Shown: positions 52,990 through 64,000 of the stretch, piece by piece
Layout of the letters: every line of letters begins with the position of its first letter
Position numbering within the stretch: position 1 is the stretch's first letter
Assembly: GCA_963682055.1 (NCBI GenBank)
Contig: OY821745.1
Coordinates: 9,865,501 to 9,929,500, forward strand
Source of the DNA: Primula veris
Lineage: Eukaryota > Streptophyta > Magnoliopsida > Ericales > Primulaceae
Direction of reading: 5' to 3'
DNA length: 64,000 nt
Translations under genes and position numbers: made by a program
The notes under the pieces: model-generated
Told to the model about the DNA's origin: nothing
Databases searched by the model: none
The model's input: only the letters and a program-made list of their open reading frames with translations

Positions 52990-53240
52990 TTTAGAAATGG
53001 GGTTGTTTTTTGTTTTTTGTTTTTTTTTAATTAAAAGTGGGGAAACCCCCCAAATTTCATTAATTTTTATGTTTTAAATGGTTCTCCGGCCTTATTACAA
53101 AAGAAACCGCAATAGGAGACAGCTTACAAAGATTAGAAATAAGACTTTTATAGGTAGAAGCCTACCTTTCCTCCTGCAATAATACCTATGTCTCATCACC
53201 ACATAAGTAAGAGCACTTTGTAAACTTTGAATATCCCCAC
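52990..53240 (-). mobile_element. LINE 3'-end fragment
   Basis: On the minus strand, TTCTTTTGTAATAAGGCCGG, then AATGAAATTTGGGGGGTTTC and a poly-A-like tail are the usual look of a plant LINE 3' UTR. No coding part remains. The 5' border is uncertain and no target duplication was found. Confidence 0.45.
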
Positions 53241-53464
53241 GTCATCAATGAGAAAAGCCGGATTTGAAAACTAAAAGTCTCAAAATGATCAGAGTACTTT
53301 GATAGTTTTTTAGTGAATGATCTTGTTCTTACTCTTTCCCTGTCTTTTTGTATATTAAGTATTAATCCCTTTCACCTTGGTCTTTTTCGCTTGATTACTC
53401 CAACCCACATTGCTGGTTAAAAATCACCTTAAGAAATTATTATGATTTTCAGAACTATTTCCAT

Positions 53465-54413
53465 TTTGAACTTAGTTTTTTGAACAAATAAGTGCAATAT
53501 AATAACCCATCTACTCTAAAATGATCCAGATAAATAGAAAGAATGGCTCTAAAAAGAAAAAATAATGAGTAATAGAGGTAGTCTAACATGTCAGTTCTTA
53601 GAGCTTTCACTTCGGAACATGCTATAAAGAGACGCAATATTTGGAGCCTCAAATGTTGGAGATATATACATGTTTCGATTACTGAACCTTTTGTTGGAGT
53701 CTTTCACAATAAAAAAGTTGTCATACATGACATTGAAAGATATTTGTAGTAACATGCACTTGAAAACATAGTAAATTTCAAGTTTTTAAGTGCATATACA
53801 CTTAAAGTAATAATGTCCATGCACTTCAAATTATGAGTTTTAAGCATTCATTCTGGTGTTGTAGAGTTCATATCCTTAATCTGGAGTTCATATCTTATTT
53901 TAAAATTCATACGCTTATTTATTAAATTTATACTCTATACACTTATTTTTATACTTCAAACTCTTCATACCCTCATTTTAGAGTTCGTACCTTTTTTCTG
54001 AAGTTTATATCTCAAATTCGGCTGAAATTTCAATTGACCAATATATCAAACTCGTATGGGCAAAATAACACCACGAATCAACTCAAAAGTCTCAAAAACC
54101 CTCACTTTGATAATAATTCAACATATGATGTCTAAAATATCAAAAATAATTCTCATATTTACCAAAATGCACCATAACAGTAAAAAAAATAATAAAAAAT
54201 AATCACGTAGTAGAGAAAGAATAGAGAGACGGAGAGAGAAAAACAAGGAGATTGAGTATGAATGATGAAATAATAGAGAGAGGGGGATAAAGGGAATACA
54301 TAGTGGAAGTGATAAAGGGAGAGAGACTAAGTTATGTTTTTAATAATCAAAACTTTTTAAAGTATGTTTTTTGTAATTTAGTTTCAACATTAATATGTTT
54401 TGCTAATTTTTCA
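53465..54413. mobile_element. possible Mutator-type non-autonomous element 3
   Basis: The right end (GTAATTTAGTTTCAACATTA, then ATATGTTTTGCTAATTTTTCA) resembles the right ends of 29831-30794 and 31251-32313. The interior has the same CATAC(C/G)CT(C/T)ATTTT minisatellite (53870-54010) and a GAGA-rich part. The 9-mer TATTTCCAT occurs at 53456-53464 and 54414-54422. The left end does not look like a matching inverted repeat, so the border is tentative. Confidence 0.4.
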
Positions 54414-55614
54414 TATTTCCATTGAATATGTATATTTTATTATTTATTTATTTTACTTTCAAGAAAAAAATTGTATAAACTTTCTTTTATTAAGCAATTT
54501 TATAAAATTCTAATATTTGTTAATCATCCTACTTAATTATAACTGGTCTTTTTTTTTCTTCATTATCATTTTTTAGTTGTGTATGACCAAAGATTTTTTT
54601 TTATCTCTAAAATAGTACTTATGCTTTCCAAAAATAACAACTAATGACGATCTTAATTCAAAAATTGTAAAATTCATGATTATTCCATTTCTATCACCAG
54701 TATTATATAAAATTAAATAACTATGCATGTCACAAAAAAAGTAATCATATTGAATTAAAAAATAAATCTTCACAGAATCACATATATATTTCAAAAATTG
54801 TGAAAACATGTTGTGTTTGAGGTAATTTAACCTCATAATTTCCGTTATCCTCATTTTGAAAAAAAAACCCACTCACATAATCTAAATATAACTGAAACCC
54901 GTCAACAAATATTACTTCATAAATATGGATAGCGAGTGTAATTGTAATCTTTTAAAAAAAAATTATTATATCATTAGTATTTTAATTTTGGCATCTTACT
55001 AATATAAAAGTACTATTTTGGTTACTATTTTATAATGATTTAAAAAATAAATGACCTTTTATAAATTGAGAACCTTATAATGGGAAATAGTTTCTAAGGA
55101 ACCTTATTTTGGGAATTAGTTTGACAGAGAACAATATTTAGGTAAAAAAAAACTCCAGAATAATGCCACTACAAAAGTCAAGTAATTAAAGACTATGAAA
55201 CTCGAAACCATTAGAAAAGTGCTAGAAGTAATAAAACTAAGAGTATTCAAGCTGATATTATAAATTGCTCATTTATTTGATAGATTCAAACCACTTATCT
55301 ATTTATAGATTTTCGAAACACATGTTTTTACAACAGATTTTATAAGGCTCTGTTTGTTTTATTGTAAAATGGGGGTAAACAAATATTTACGGGTAAAATA
55401 GATTTTTCGGGTGATTGGTTTAACGTAAAACATTTTTTTTGGGAAAACTTATCCCACATATCCAGTAAAATTGGGAGAAACGATTACCCCGCAAATAAAG
55501 TTGTAAACGGTTTACGGAGCCTCTCTCTATATTCTTTCTAATACTAGTATTATAACTATTATTAATTATAGGTCTATTCTTTTAAAATTATTTAATAATT
55601 AGTCCAATTATATC

Positions 55615-56115
55615 TACTAACCAATAAAAAAAAGGAAAAAAACACGAAAAATTCTAAAAAATAACAAAAATGAAAAAAAAATAAAAAAAAAATTTGGAAA
55701 AATCTAAAAAACCCAAGAAAATTTGAAAAAGTTAAAATCTAATTAACCAATAAAAATATAAATAAATAGGAAAAAATATAAAAAAATAACAAAAAAATGG
55801 AAAAAATAAAACAAAAAATTCCGAAAAATCTAAAAAACCAAAGAAAATTTGAAAAAGCTAAAATCTAATTAACCAATAAAAATATAAATAAATAGGAAAA
55901 AATCTAAAAAATAACAAAAAAATGGAAAAAATAAAACAAATTTTTCCGAAAAATCTAAAAAACCCAAGAAAATTTGAAAAATCTAAAATCTAATTAACCA
56001 ATAAAAATATAAATAAATAGGAAAAAATCTAAAAAATAACAAAAAAATAGAAAAAATAAAACAAAAAATTCCGAAAAATCTAAAAAACCCAAGAAAATTT
56101 GAAAAAGCTAAAAAA
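55615..56115. repeat. ~125-bp tandem repeat, four copies
   Basis: Each unit has AATTAACCAATAAAAATAT, AAATAGGAAAAAATCTAAAA and CCGAAAAATCTAAAAAACCC. Copies begin near 55615, 55740, 55866 and 55990 and are nearly identical. Confidence 0.85.
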
Positions 56116-56867
56116 AAGTCAATAATATCTTCTATACTTATAATTTTATGAGTTTATATGTTGAAAAATTATAAGTTATTATAAGTGACGTATATGAAAT
56201 AAAATATGTGTTTAAGTTAAGTTTTCTATACATGTTGACGAAGTTTCTTTCAAAAAAGTAGACGAACTTTTAGCTTTTTTTCCGTCAAAATAATTGTGAT
56301 TTTAATCACTAATGTTTTTAAACTTTCACGAATTTATTAATTTTTGTGACTTTTAGTTAATTTTTGATATTTTTCATCTTAAAATATTTTGTTTAGTATG
56401 AACAATGTTTATTTATTTATGTATCGAATTTGTCTAATTTAAAATACAATTCGGTTTACAAATTTTCTCCTTCAGCAGATTATCTATATTATAGATTCTC
56501 TACAATAATTTTCTATTTTCATACATTTTGAAAGCTAAATTGTGGTGCACATTACTATCTTTTATAAGAAAACTACAATAATTAATAAAATAACCTGAAA
56601 TTAATCAATAATAAAAATCACTGGAAAAAAAAAAACTAAAAAACAATAATAACAGACAACAATATGTCAAAAGGATCAGCACGTTCATAATAAACGGAGT
56701 GAAAAAACAATTAATTTATTTTTACAAAACCTTGTTTATATAGCATTTTTTTTTTTTTACAAACCATATTTTGAGTACATACACCGTCTAGCTTTTAAGC
56801 AAATAACATGTCCAAATAATTAAGAAAAACAATAGAACATTAGACTTTCTGAAGCTTCATTGGTTCT

Positions 56868-57066
56868 TCAATGCTTCTTCTTTTGATGTTTTCCCTTTCT
56901 TGTTTTTGTCTGTTTTGTTCTTCTCCTCATCATCTTTTTTCTTCTTATACGTAGTCCTTCTTGTGTTTTTCTAAAGTACTTCACTTGATCTCAACATCCT
57001 TGTTACATATAATACAACTGTACTCACTGAGACCCTCTTTGGTGGTGGGAGCTTCCTTAACAACAT
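56868..57066 (-). pseudogene. decayed zinc-finger-like coding fragment
   Basis: On the minus strand, codons read KEAPTTKEGLSEYSCIICNK, then VEIK-stop-STLEKHKK, a C-x2-C...H pattern. A frame change follows, then a Lys/Asp/Glu-rich tail ending in a stop (KKKKDDEEKNKTDKN). Multiple stops rule out a working gene. The family is not identified. Confidence 0.3.
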
Positions 57067-57654
57067 GAAACGCATTGGTGTGTTTTGCCCTGCTCTTGTT
57101 GCATACCATCTTATCTCTAACCTTGTTTATACTTTATATAGCATAATACCATTGAAAATGGTAAAAGGAACCTCAACAATTTTTTATATCACCGTTAATG
57201 TAGCGGATTTAGATGGATATTCAACCTTTTTTTTACCCAAATTTGAGTTCATTACAAGAAACTAGTAGTATTTAAACAATGTTTCAAACCTAAAACTCAG
57301 ACATGAATAACCTTACTAAAAAGTTTGAAATTGTTAAATATCACACGGATTGCTCCAAATTATACTTATTCACCCTCAAAATCTATTTGTTAAAATAAAC
57401 CTGTTTAAACCCCATCGCACCTTGAGAGTAACCTCATCAATCATCACCCTCTCTATCACCATGCTTTTGCACCGATGACGACTCAACAACCAACGATTTA
57501 GGTGGTGGGTTGGGGTAGCCACAAATGTGGGGTTGTTATTAACAAGCAAATTGTCACTGGTTAGAAAATATAGGTCCTGGTTAGAAAATCTAATATTTAC
57601 AGCTTTTTATTATACTCTTAAATCAGAACCTCAAAAAAAATTCCATCTCCTTTG

Positions 57655-58709
57655 TGTTGGAAAACATGTAAAAAAAAAAAAAATGGTTGTTTCCGAATGG
57701 TCACATGACCAACTTTGAGTCAAAATTCCATGCGACAATCTTGGCTTTTGATGTCATACTCAAGACGGTTGAGTATCTCGTGTAACGAGCTTCGTAACGG
57801 TATGTCGCATGACCTATTCGGAGAATGAGTATGAATGGAAATTGCCTTCAAAGGTTGGGTCTCGGAGGAGGAAAAACCCGTAATGCTGAAAAATGATGAA
57901 AAATAGATTAAATGGGGTTCACTCTTTTAATTATCCCACATTCAAAAAATGTGAAGACATTTTACAAGCTGAGCTTATAAATAGGCAGCTCGCCCATATC
58001 ATTTCAAATAACATATCATCTCTATAAAAATCATTACATTTTAGTTAGAGAGAGTCACCCACCAACAACTCGACCTTGACTTGTCGCCAATTTCCGACAA
58101 GTCATCCGAGAAGTAGTACCTTGGGATCGAAGAGCCAACACGACTAGAAAACTTAAAGGTGGTCAGACGAATATCGGTTAAGGGCAGACTGTTTAACAGT
58201 CGTCTCGTCTTTTTAATTCTGTTCTCATTTCAGTTTTTATTTATTTAATTTCAGTACCTTTTTTTTATGTAATTTAATTTCAGTACTTTTCTTTTCTGTA
58301 TTTTAATTTCAGCAATTTACTTTCTGTAATTTCAATTATGTCTTTCATTTCTGTAATTTCTATTCTGTTCTGTAATTTACTTTTCAGTTCTGTAATTTTC
58401 TTTATTTACAGAAACAGTCTAGCAGTTTAGTAATTATATTATTCTATCTGACAGTTTTTTTTAATTAACAAACAGTCCATCAGTTTAGTTTTATACTATT
58501 CTGTCTGACAGTTTCATTTAATTACAAATCAGTCCAGCAGTTTAATAACTTATATTATTCTGTCTAAAATTTTATTTAATTGCATTTACATTTTGCAAGT
58601 GTCGGAATATTGTAATAGAGTCACATTCCGTTTAATAGAAATAAAATTGTTTATTTATTTTTAGTCATTGCACTTTAAATTATTGTTTTTACGTATACCA
58701 AAACCAACA
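57655..58709 (+). mobile_element. solo LTR, copy 2 (plus orientation)
   Basis: A 1055-bp solo LTR with ends TGTTGG (57655-57660) and CCAACA (58704-58709). The exact 5-bp target duplication CTTTG lies on both sides (57650-57654 and 58710-58714). The promoter is visible: TATAAATA at 57976-57983. The body matches the inverted solo LTR at 28462-29399. The family (copia or gypsy) cannot be told, since no internal region survives. Confidence 0.9.
57976..57983 (+). promoter_or_regulatory. LTR TATA box
   Basis: TATAAATA followed by GGCAGC and, about 60 bp on, an AT-rich CATCTCTATAAAAATC stretch. It is in the expected U3/R position of the LTR. Confidence 0.55.
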
Positions 58710-58714
58710 CTTTG

Positions 58715-60265
58715 TTTCTACAGGCCTTTGGAGTCTATAGTCTTTTAGACATTTTCATCAACATGAGTACATGACCATCAGTTTTGCAATCTGCAAACAA
58801 GATTCTGAAAGAACTACAAGCCGTTGTTAAGTAATTTATTACTACAATTCGGACAGATATTATGAATAGAATTAATGGCTAGTTTAATTGGTTGCATATT
58901 TTATGAAAACAAATTTAGACTCAGAATTAAAAAAAAAAACCTAGGATCAATCATTTCATCTTGCTTAAAATAACTAGCTTCAATGCAAGAATTTTAAAAT
59001 ATGCTATTTTAAAAATTAAAGTGTTACACCAAAATTGGATATCTTTTTGTTAACAATCATTATCTATGAACATTATGGGTAATCACTACCAAGCTAGAAG
59101 TGTAGTAAACACTGCTCAGGATCATTGCCCATTGAAAATGGGCTGCAATGGGATAAAACAAAAGGCTATTAATGATGAGAGATATAATGTGGGTAGGGGG
59201 ATAGATGGAATATAAAATGGTATAGTAGTTTACCATCCCACAATACTCTAGCTTTTTTTTACCTTTTTGCTAAATATAGCAAACATGTCTATTATACAAA
59301 CTTTGCTAATAATGCTCCATGGACTGCAATGTTATTTTCTTCGAATTCCCCAATCTCAGACCATGTGTAACTGAAAGCTGCAGAACACTTAATATCAACT
59401 CGTAGTTGAGTCGTCTTCAACACCATAACACTTGCGGTTCCATCCCCATCATCTCCCTTTCAAAAACTCTCGTCCTCGTGTAGATTTCTTTCAAAATTGT
59501 AAAGACCCTTCTTGTCCACAATTATAAATTTATAATCGTTTATTCCAGGTGAGAAATAGTTTAACTAGAAAAAACACTTAACACTCTCATACAGTCATAC
59601 TTCCACTTTAATAAGGAGATCAACGACTGAGTTAGATTCTCTAAAAATTTGTGGCATCTCCACTTTCTTTATCCTCATAAGATACCAGTTCTTCGAAATT
59701 TTTCATTTAATTTTCAATAAGCAGTTTTGTTTTGCTTATGTATAGATAATATAGTTTGGTTGTCTGATTTCGTTGTTACTTTATCTACACCAGTTAACAC
59801 AGTGCTTGATCAAGCGTATTGAGTTTTAAAGTTTGAGTCTACAATATCTTTTAATTTACAATGTTAATTGTTTGGGTATTTTATGATTTTATACTACACT
59901 CCAAATTTTATCGTCCGTTTTGGCTTTTTTAGCGGCGTACTTGGATTTGTATTAGGTTATGGACATGAATCATAAATGTTATGTCGGAATTTTAGTTCAT
60001 GCATGTAGTTTGTGACTATGCTTTTGTTTGTGAATGTTTATTTGAAATGTTTGATTTAGTTTTTTAATTTTCATTATCCAATTCGTTTGGTAGAATTTGC
60101 AATCTTTATAAGTTTGAGGACCAAAACAAAAAATAAAAAACCAAACCGCCTTTTAAATGGGTTGGGTTGTGATTTGAAAAGTCGCCATGCCAAATCAGCA
60201 AATCAAACTAGTTTTTCTTCCTCGGGTTTTGGTTTGGATTGATCTTAACACATGTCAAACCAAAG
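58715..60265. other. spacer with a possible decayed coding patch
   Basis: Mostly AT-rich. On the minus strand, about 59560 down to 59284 reads as protein-like codons (NYFSPGINDYKFIIVDKKGL, later FSYTWSEIGEFEENN) with one TGA between, ending in two stops. The family is not recognised. A 17-bp hairpin, GCCCATT-GAA-AATGGGC, lies at about 59128-59144. Confidence 0.3.
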
Positions 60266-60420
60266 TGTGTCTAGTTCTGAAATTAACTCATGGGTTTTGT
60301 CATATATATCATCGAGAATCACTTAATATCTTGGTCATCTAGATACATCTTGTTACTAAGATATTAAGTGATTCTCTATGATATGACAAAACCCCTAATT
60401 TAATTTCAGGGGTAGACACA
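60266..60420. repeat. long hairpin, possible miRNA-like or foldback MITE
   Basis: A 155-nt inverted repeat. The left arm TGTGTCTAG...GGGTTTTGTCATAT...GAGAATCACTTAATATCTT (60266-60333) pairs with the right arm AAGATATTAAGTGATTCTC...ATGACAAAACCCC...TAGACACA (60358-60420). The inner 20 bp are perfect, the outer part has few mismatches, and the loop is about 20 nt. Confidence 0.75.
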
Positions 60421-60522
60421 ATTCTTAGACGTTTGTGTACAAAATTGAAGTAAAGATTGATGTATCAAATTATAGTTTGCCCCATAACAAATGCAATAAT
60501 ACACAAATGCAATAATGCATAA

Positions 60523-62458
60523 CTTCCCATGGCTAAATTTATTTGGAACAGTGTTTTACCGGTTAAAATAAGTGTCTTTTGCTGGAAACTTTGGTTTGCT
60601 ACAATAAAATTAGATGATGATATTAAATTTTTTGGCATTAATATGGTTTCAAAATGCGCATGTTGCAGCTTGCATTCTAATGATTTTATTGACCAGCTCA
60701 TGGGCTCCAGTGATATTGCTAATGAGATATGAAATCATTTTGCTAAGATTTTTGGTTATCCCATGTTTTTAAAAGGTAACTGTAAGATATATATTATGAA
60801 TTGGTGTATTTCTTGTGATCAAACCCAAGTTGGTCTTTTAGCTACTATTCTCCCTTTTCTTATTTGTTGGGAAATTTGGTTAAGCAAGAACAATGACAGG
60901 TTTGAAAATGTTAACATGAGTGCATAAAATATTATTTCTAAAGTTAATAAGTACCTTAGAGAACTTAATGGTTTTTTAAGCCTAAATTACCTTTAAAGAA
61001 TTTTCAAAGTTTTACACTTAATTCTCTTATTGTTAAATTTATTGGTTGTAAAGTGAAAAGACCTAAACTTGTCTCTTGGGCTTGCCCACCTTCGGATAGG
61101 CTTAAATTAAATTGTGATGGTTCAGCTTATGTTAACCCTGATACTAGTGGTTGTGGAGGAGTTATGAGAAATGATAAAAGCATTTTTGTCTTTAGTGTCT
61201 CTTTTCATCTAGGTAATCGCACTAACACTTTTGCTGAACTTATGGCCATTAAGAATGGTTTAATGATTTGTTACAATTTGGACATATTTGATGTATATAT
61301 TGAAAGTGACTCTGAATTAATTGTTAATTGGTGGCATAAGAAAATATCACCTGCTCCTAAATTTTCCTTTATTTGAACTGATATTTGTTTACTAATGTCT
61401 TTGATTAGCTGTGATTTAAAGAATGTCTATAGGGAACAAAACCAGGTGGCCGATGGACTTGCCAAACAAGGAGAAAAATGTTTGAATGCTACTTATCTCA
61501 GTCCAATGGAGCTTACTAAAGACGTACGTGCAGCTTATTGGTTGGACCAAAAAGACATCCCATGTCTTAGAGAGAGTTCTTTTAATCTCTAGCTTTCTCT
61601 TTTCTGGCTAATGGTGATTGTTGAAACCTTACATCTTTCCTTTGAAAATGAGATTTTAAACCTTGATAAAGCTTTGGTTAAAAGGTTAAAAGTTGGATAT
61701 TTTTGAGATCTATGGTACTAATGAAGGTTAAGCTGAAGTTTGGTGGTTATTATATGATTATGAGATTATGTCATGAGAATATAAGTGGTACATTGAGCTA
61801 ATGAGGATTTTTTTCTGAGGTTATATATAATTATATTTGAGTATGACTCTGTTTATAGCTAATGAGGAGATTTTACTGAATCCATTTATACTTACAATTT
61901 GCTAGTTTCATGTACTAATTAAAAGATCTCATATTCAATATAGGTAATTGGTATTAATTTGTGCAATGAGCAGTAAAATATATGATAATTAGAGCCGTTA
62001 AAGAGAAGAAGAAATTAGAATATTTTTGAAGTTTTACTTACATTTCACTTTGGAATGACAAGCTCTGGTGTTGTATACATTACATTGCTGGATTTTTGTG
62101 TTTTTAATTGATCTTATTTTTGAATTTACTTGAATAATCCACTTGCGTTTTCTCTGTTTGGTAAATGTGCAAACTAACATTTGTCGGTGATTTGCAAATT
62201 GTCTCAAGACACCTCTGCTTTTAGCAAATTTAAAATTTTAAGAATTTTATTTATTCGCATTCGATTTGTTTACTGAATATGATAAGAGGCGAGAGTTGCA
62301 TTAGAAAAATCTTTCAAAACAAAGTTTAATTAAAATCATTTTTACCATTTTTGCCTTTGATCGTTTCTGGTTAGATGGTTGTAAATTTTTTTTGTATTGA
62401 CGTTTTTAAGACATTTTGAATTATTAATAAAAGTTGGAACGTGATTATTAAAAAAAAA
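60523..62458 (+). mobile_element. 5'-truncated LINE insertion
   Basis: A non-LTR retrotransposon fragment of about 1.94 kb: the 3' part of ORF2, a 3' UTR of about 860 bp and an A tail (62450-62458). The 18-bp target duplication AAATGCAATAATGCATAA flanks it at 60505-60522 and 62456-62473; its first three As overlap the tail. The insertion joins the target duplication directly to zinc-knuckle/RVT coding sequence, so the reverse transcriptase itself is missing. Confidence 0.88.
60529..61592 (+). pseudogene. LINE zf-RVT and RNase H coding remnant
   Basis: The end of a LINE ORF2. First comes the zf-RVT-like part (FIWNSVLPVKISVFCWKLWF; CACCSLHSNDFIDQL), with TGA at 60730-60732 where Trp is usual (ANEI-stop-NHF) and TAA near 60925. 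A one-base shift in the T run at 60972-60977 then moves the frame. Next is the RNase H domain with its acidic residues: LNCDGSAY, TFAELMAI, IESDSELIV and NQVADGLAKQG. It is interrupted by TGA at 61374-61376, and the same frame continues to a stop at 61590-61592. The catalytic residues are all visible, but the frame is broken in at least four places. No longer functional. Confidence 0.85.
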
Positions 62459-62473
62459 TGCAATAATGCATAA

Positions 62474-63077
62474 TTATATTGAAAATAACAATACGCTGTA
62501 GAAAAGTACACTTATTATTGTGTCCTGCCAAATAAGGTCATGATATCCACATTTATTTGGTTCCCACTTCCACAATATTTACGTAATGTTTTTGTTTATA
62601 GTGGGCTCCGTTACAAGCATAATAGACAATGCTCTATGGTTGAGAGAATTTAGCATATATAAAGCCTGGTGGACAACACTACATATATGCCCTCATAAAA
62701 GTCGAGCACCTTGAGGTCATCATGTTCATGGCAAAGTATTTCTTCCACAGTTGTTGGGAAAACAACTAGAACCCGAAAGCAAAACGAGAAATGTAAACCT
62801 AAAAAATGAAACGACTAAAAACAATCTAAAATATACTTACATACGAATAATGAAAAAATAGAAAACGAGAATCGAAAAACATAAAAGGTGTTTACTAATG
62901 ACCGCTATCATTTGTTCTACCAGAAAGAATTTGCTGACCTAACTCTAAGCAATAACTGGGGTCGATTTACTCCCTTTTTTAGACATGCTTGCTTTCCAAA
63001 CATTTACGCAGTTAAACACTGATTTTTTCAACCTTAGGCAAACATATCATGACCGGCTCACTTGAGTCAGTGAGTTA
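62474..63077. other. intergenic, nothing recognised
   Basis: AT-rich spacer. No gene or repeat identified. Confidence 0.45.
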
Positions 63078-64000
63078 GGTGTGTCAATTTTACCCGACCC
63101 GACCGGCTTGATCCAACGGTTTTAGGGTATTCGGATAACGGTTTTAGCGGTTCTCTCATCATATACAGGTCGAGTCGGATCGGGTCTATATAATTTTTTT
63201 TACTTATTTTACCCGACCCATACCCGTATTTGTAATGGGTATAACGGTTCTCGGTGTGGGTATTTACCCAAAATACCAAAAAATTCGTAAAATTTATTCT
63301 ACTTTTCTATATATTCTTTTCTAAATGGTATTTATAGATATTGATAGTAAATATATTTTTCCAAGTTATTTCTTAACTTGTTAAAAATAAATTAATTAAA
63401 GAGATACTATCAATTTTTTTGTTTCATATTGGTCAATAATATATTTGGTTGATTACTGAATCATGTAAATATTACACAGTTACTTAAACATTAGAAACTA
63501 ATGGTTCTATTTTTCATTTTCTTAATTACCCATTTTATTATTAATGATTTTCCTAAATGATTAATAATGATAGACTGAATTAAAAATAAATCGTAAAAGT
63601 TGAAATCAAAACAAAAATTAAGAACTATTTTTTTTTATTAAATGGTGGGAAAAATTCATATTTTTATATTATTAATAATAAAAATATAAAAATATGTGAA
63701 AAAAGCTCACAAGACATAAAAGAAAAAAAAATTAGCGTCAACTAATGAAAAACAAAACACATATAAAAACGTCATAACAATTAATTGTTCAATGTTAAAT
63801 CTTCAACCGTGTCTTCGCAAATATTCAAAAACGTTTTATATTTCTTCACTCGCCGTTCTATGAGTTCTTATTGTGTTTTTTCTCGTACATTTATCCAATT
63901 TTTATTGCATATACATAATATGTATATATATTTTTAAAATAAATGTATATATTGTTGTTCTATAATTCGGTTCTGTGGGTCGGGTTTACGGTATAGAGTT
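63078..64000. mobile_element. one end of a hAT-like element running off the window
   Basis: Starts near TAGGTGTGTCAATTTTACCC followed by CGACCCGACCGG. The inverse sequence GGGTCGGGTTTACGG appears at the very end of the window (63976-63990). This suggests a non-autonomous element whose right border lies beyond 64000. No coding sequence. Confidence 0.45.

Larger units (their letters stand above)
54423..57654. other. gene-free region with tandem repeats
   Basis: No intact gene. It contains GGCTCTGTTTGTTTTATTG (about 55350, hAT-MITE-like start), the tandem array at 55615-56115 and a decayed coding-like fragment on the minus strand (56868-57066). Confidence 0.4.

Overview
This is plant nuclear DNA from a eudicot: very AT-rich, with intron-containing genes (GT..AG, AT-rich introns), long intergenic spaces, CCCTAAA-type telomere-like repeats and plant-only families (filament-like plant protein, CCoAOMT, bHLH95, plant mobile domain). 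I cannot name the species.

Layout. (1) 1-3012: intergenic, with a small Mutator-type MITE, a hairpin and a 75-bp tandem repeat. (2) 3013-11319: a Mutator-like transposon of about 8.3 kb, with palindrome-built terminal inverted repeats at both ends and two genes on the + strand. The first is a four-exon plant-mobile-domain (MAIN-like) gene. The second is a FAR1/MULE/SWIM transposase with an OTU cysteine-protease tail. Each carries one in-frame stop where a Trp is expected, so this copy looks inactivated. Between them lie a degenerate telomere-like array and more copies of the terminal palindrome. (3) 13.1-19.8 kb, + strand: a six-exon filament-like plant protein gene (744 aa). (4) 21.7-24.2 kb, - strand, convergent with it: a five-exon caffeoyl-CoA O-methyltransferase (245 aa) whose promoter has a cluster of lignin-type MYB (AC/SMRE) elements. 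(5) 24.3-48.8 kb: a gene-free transposon field. It holds a solo LTR, three Mutator-type non-autonomous elements with exact 9-bp target duplications, hAT-type elements, GAGTC-type MITEs, microsatellites and minisatellites. (6) 48.86-52.83 kb, + strand: a three-exon bHLH95/ZHOUPI-like transcription factor (306 aa). (7) 53-64 kb: repeats again, including a second solo LTR of the same family in the opposite orientation, a long perfect-stem hairpin, a 5'-truncated LINE with an 18-bp target duplication, and one end of an element running off the window.

The three host genes are not obviously related in function: a coiled-coil structural protein, a lignin/phenylpropanoid enzyme and a seed/embryo-type transcription factor. 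The most interesting object is the large two-gene Mutator-like element: co-carriage of a PMD gene with an OTU-fused transposase, palindromes that change symmetrically between termini and interior, and paired Trp-to-stop decay.
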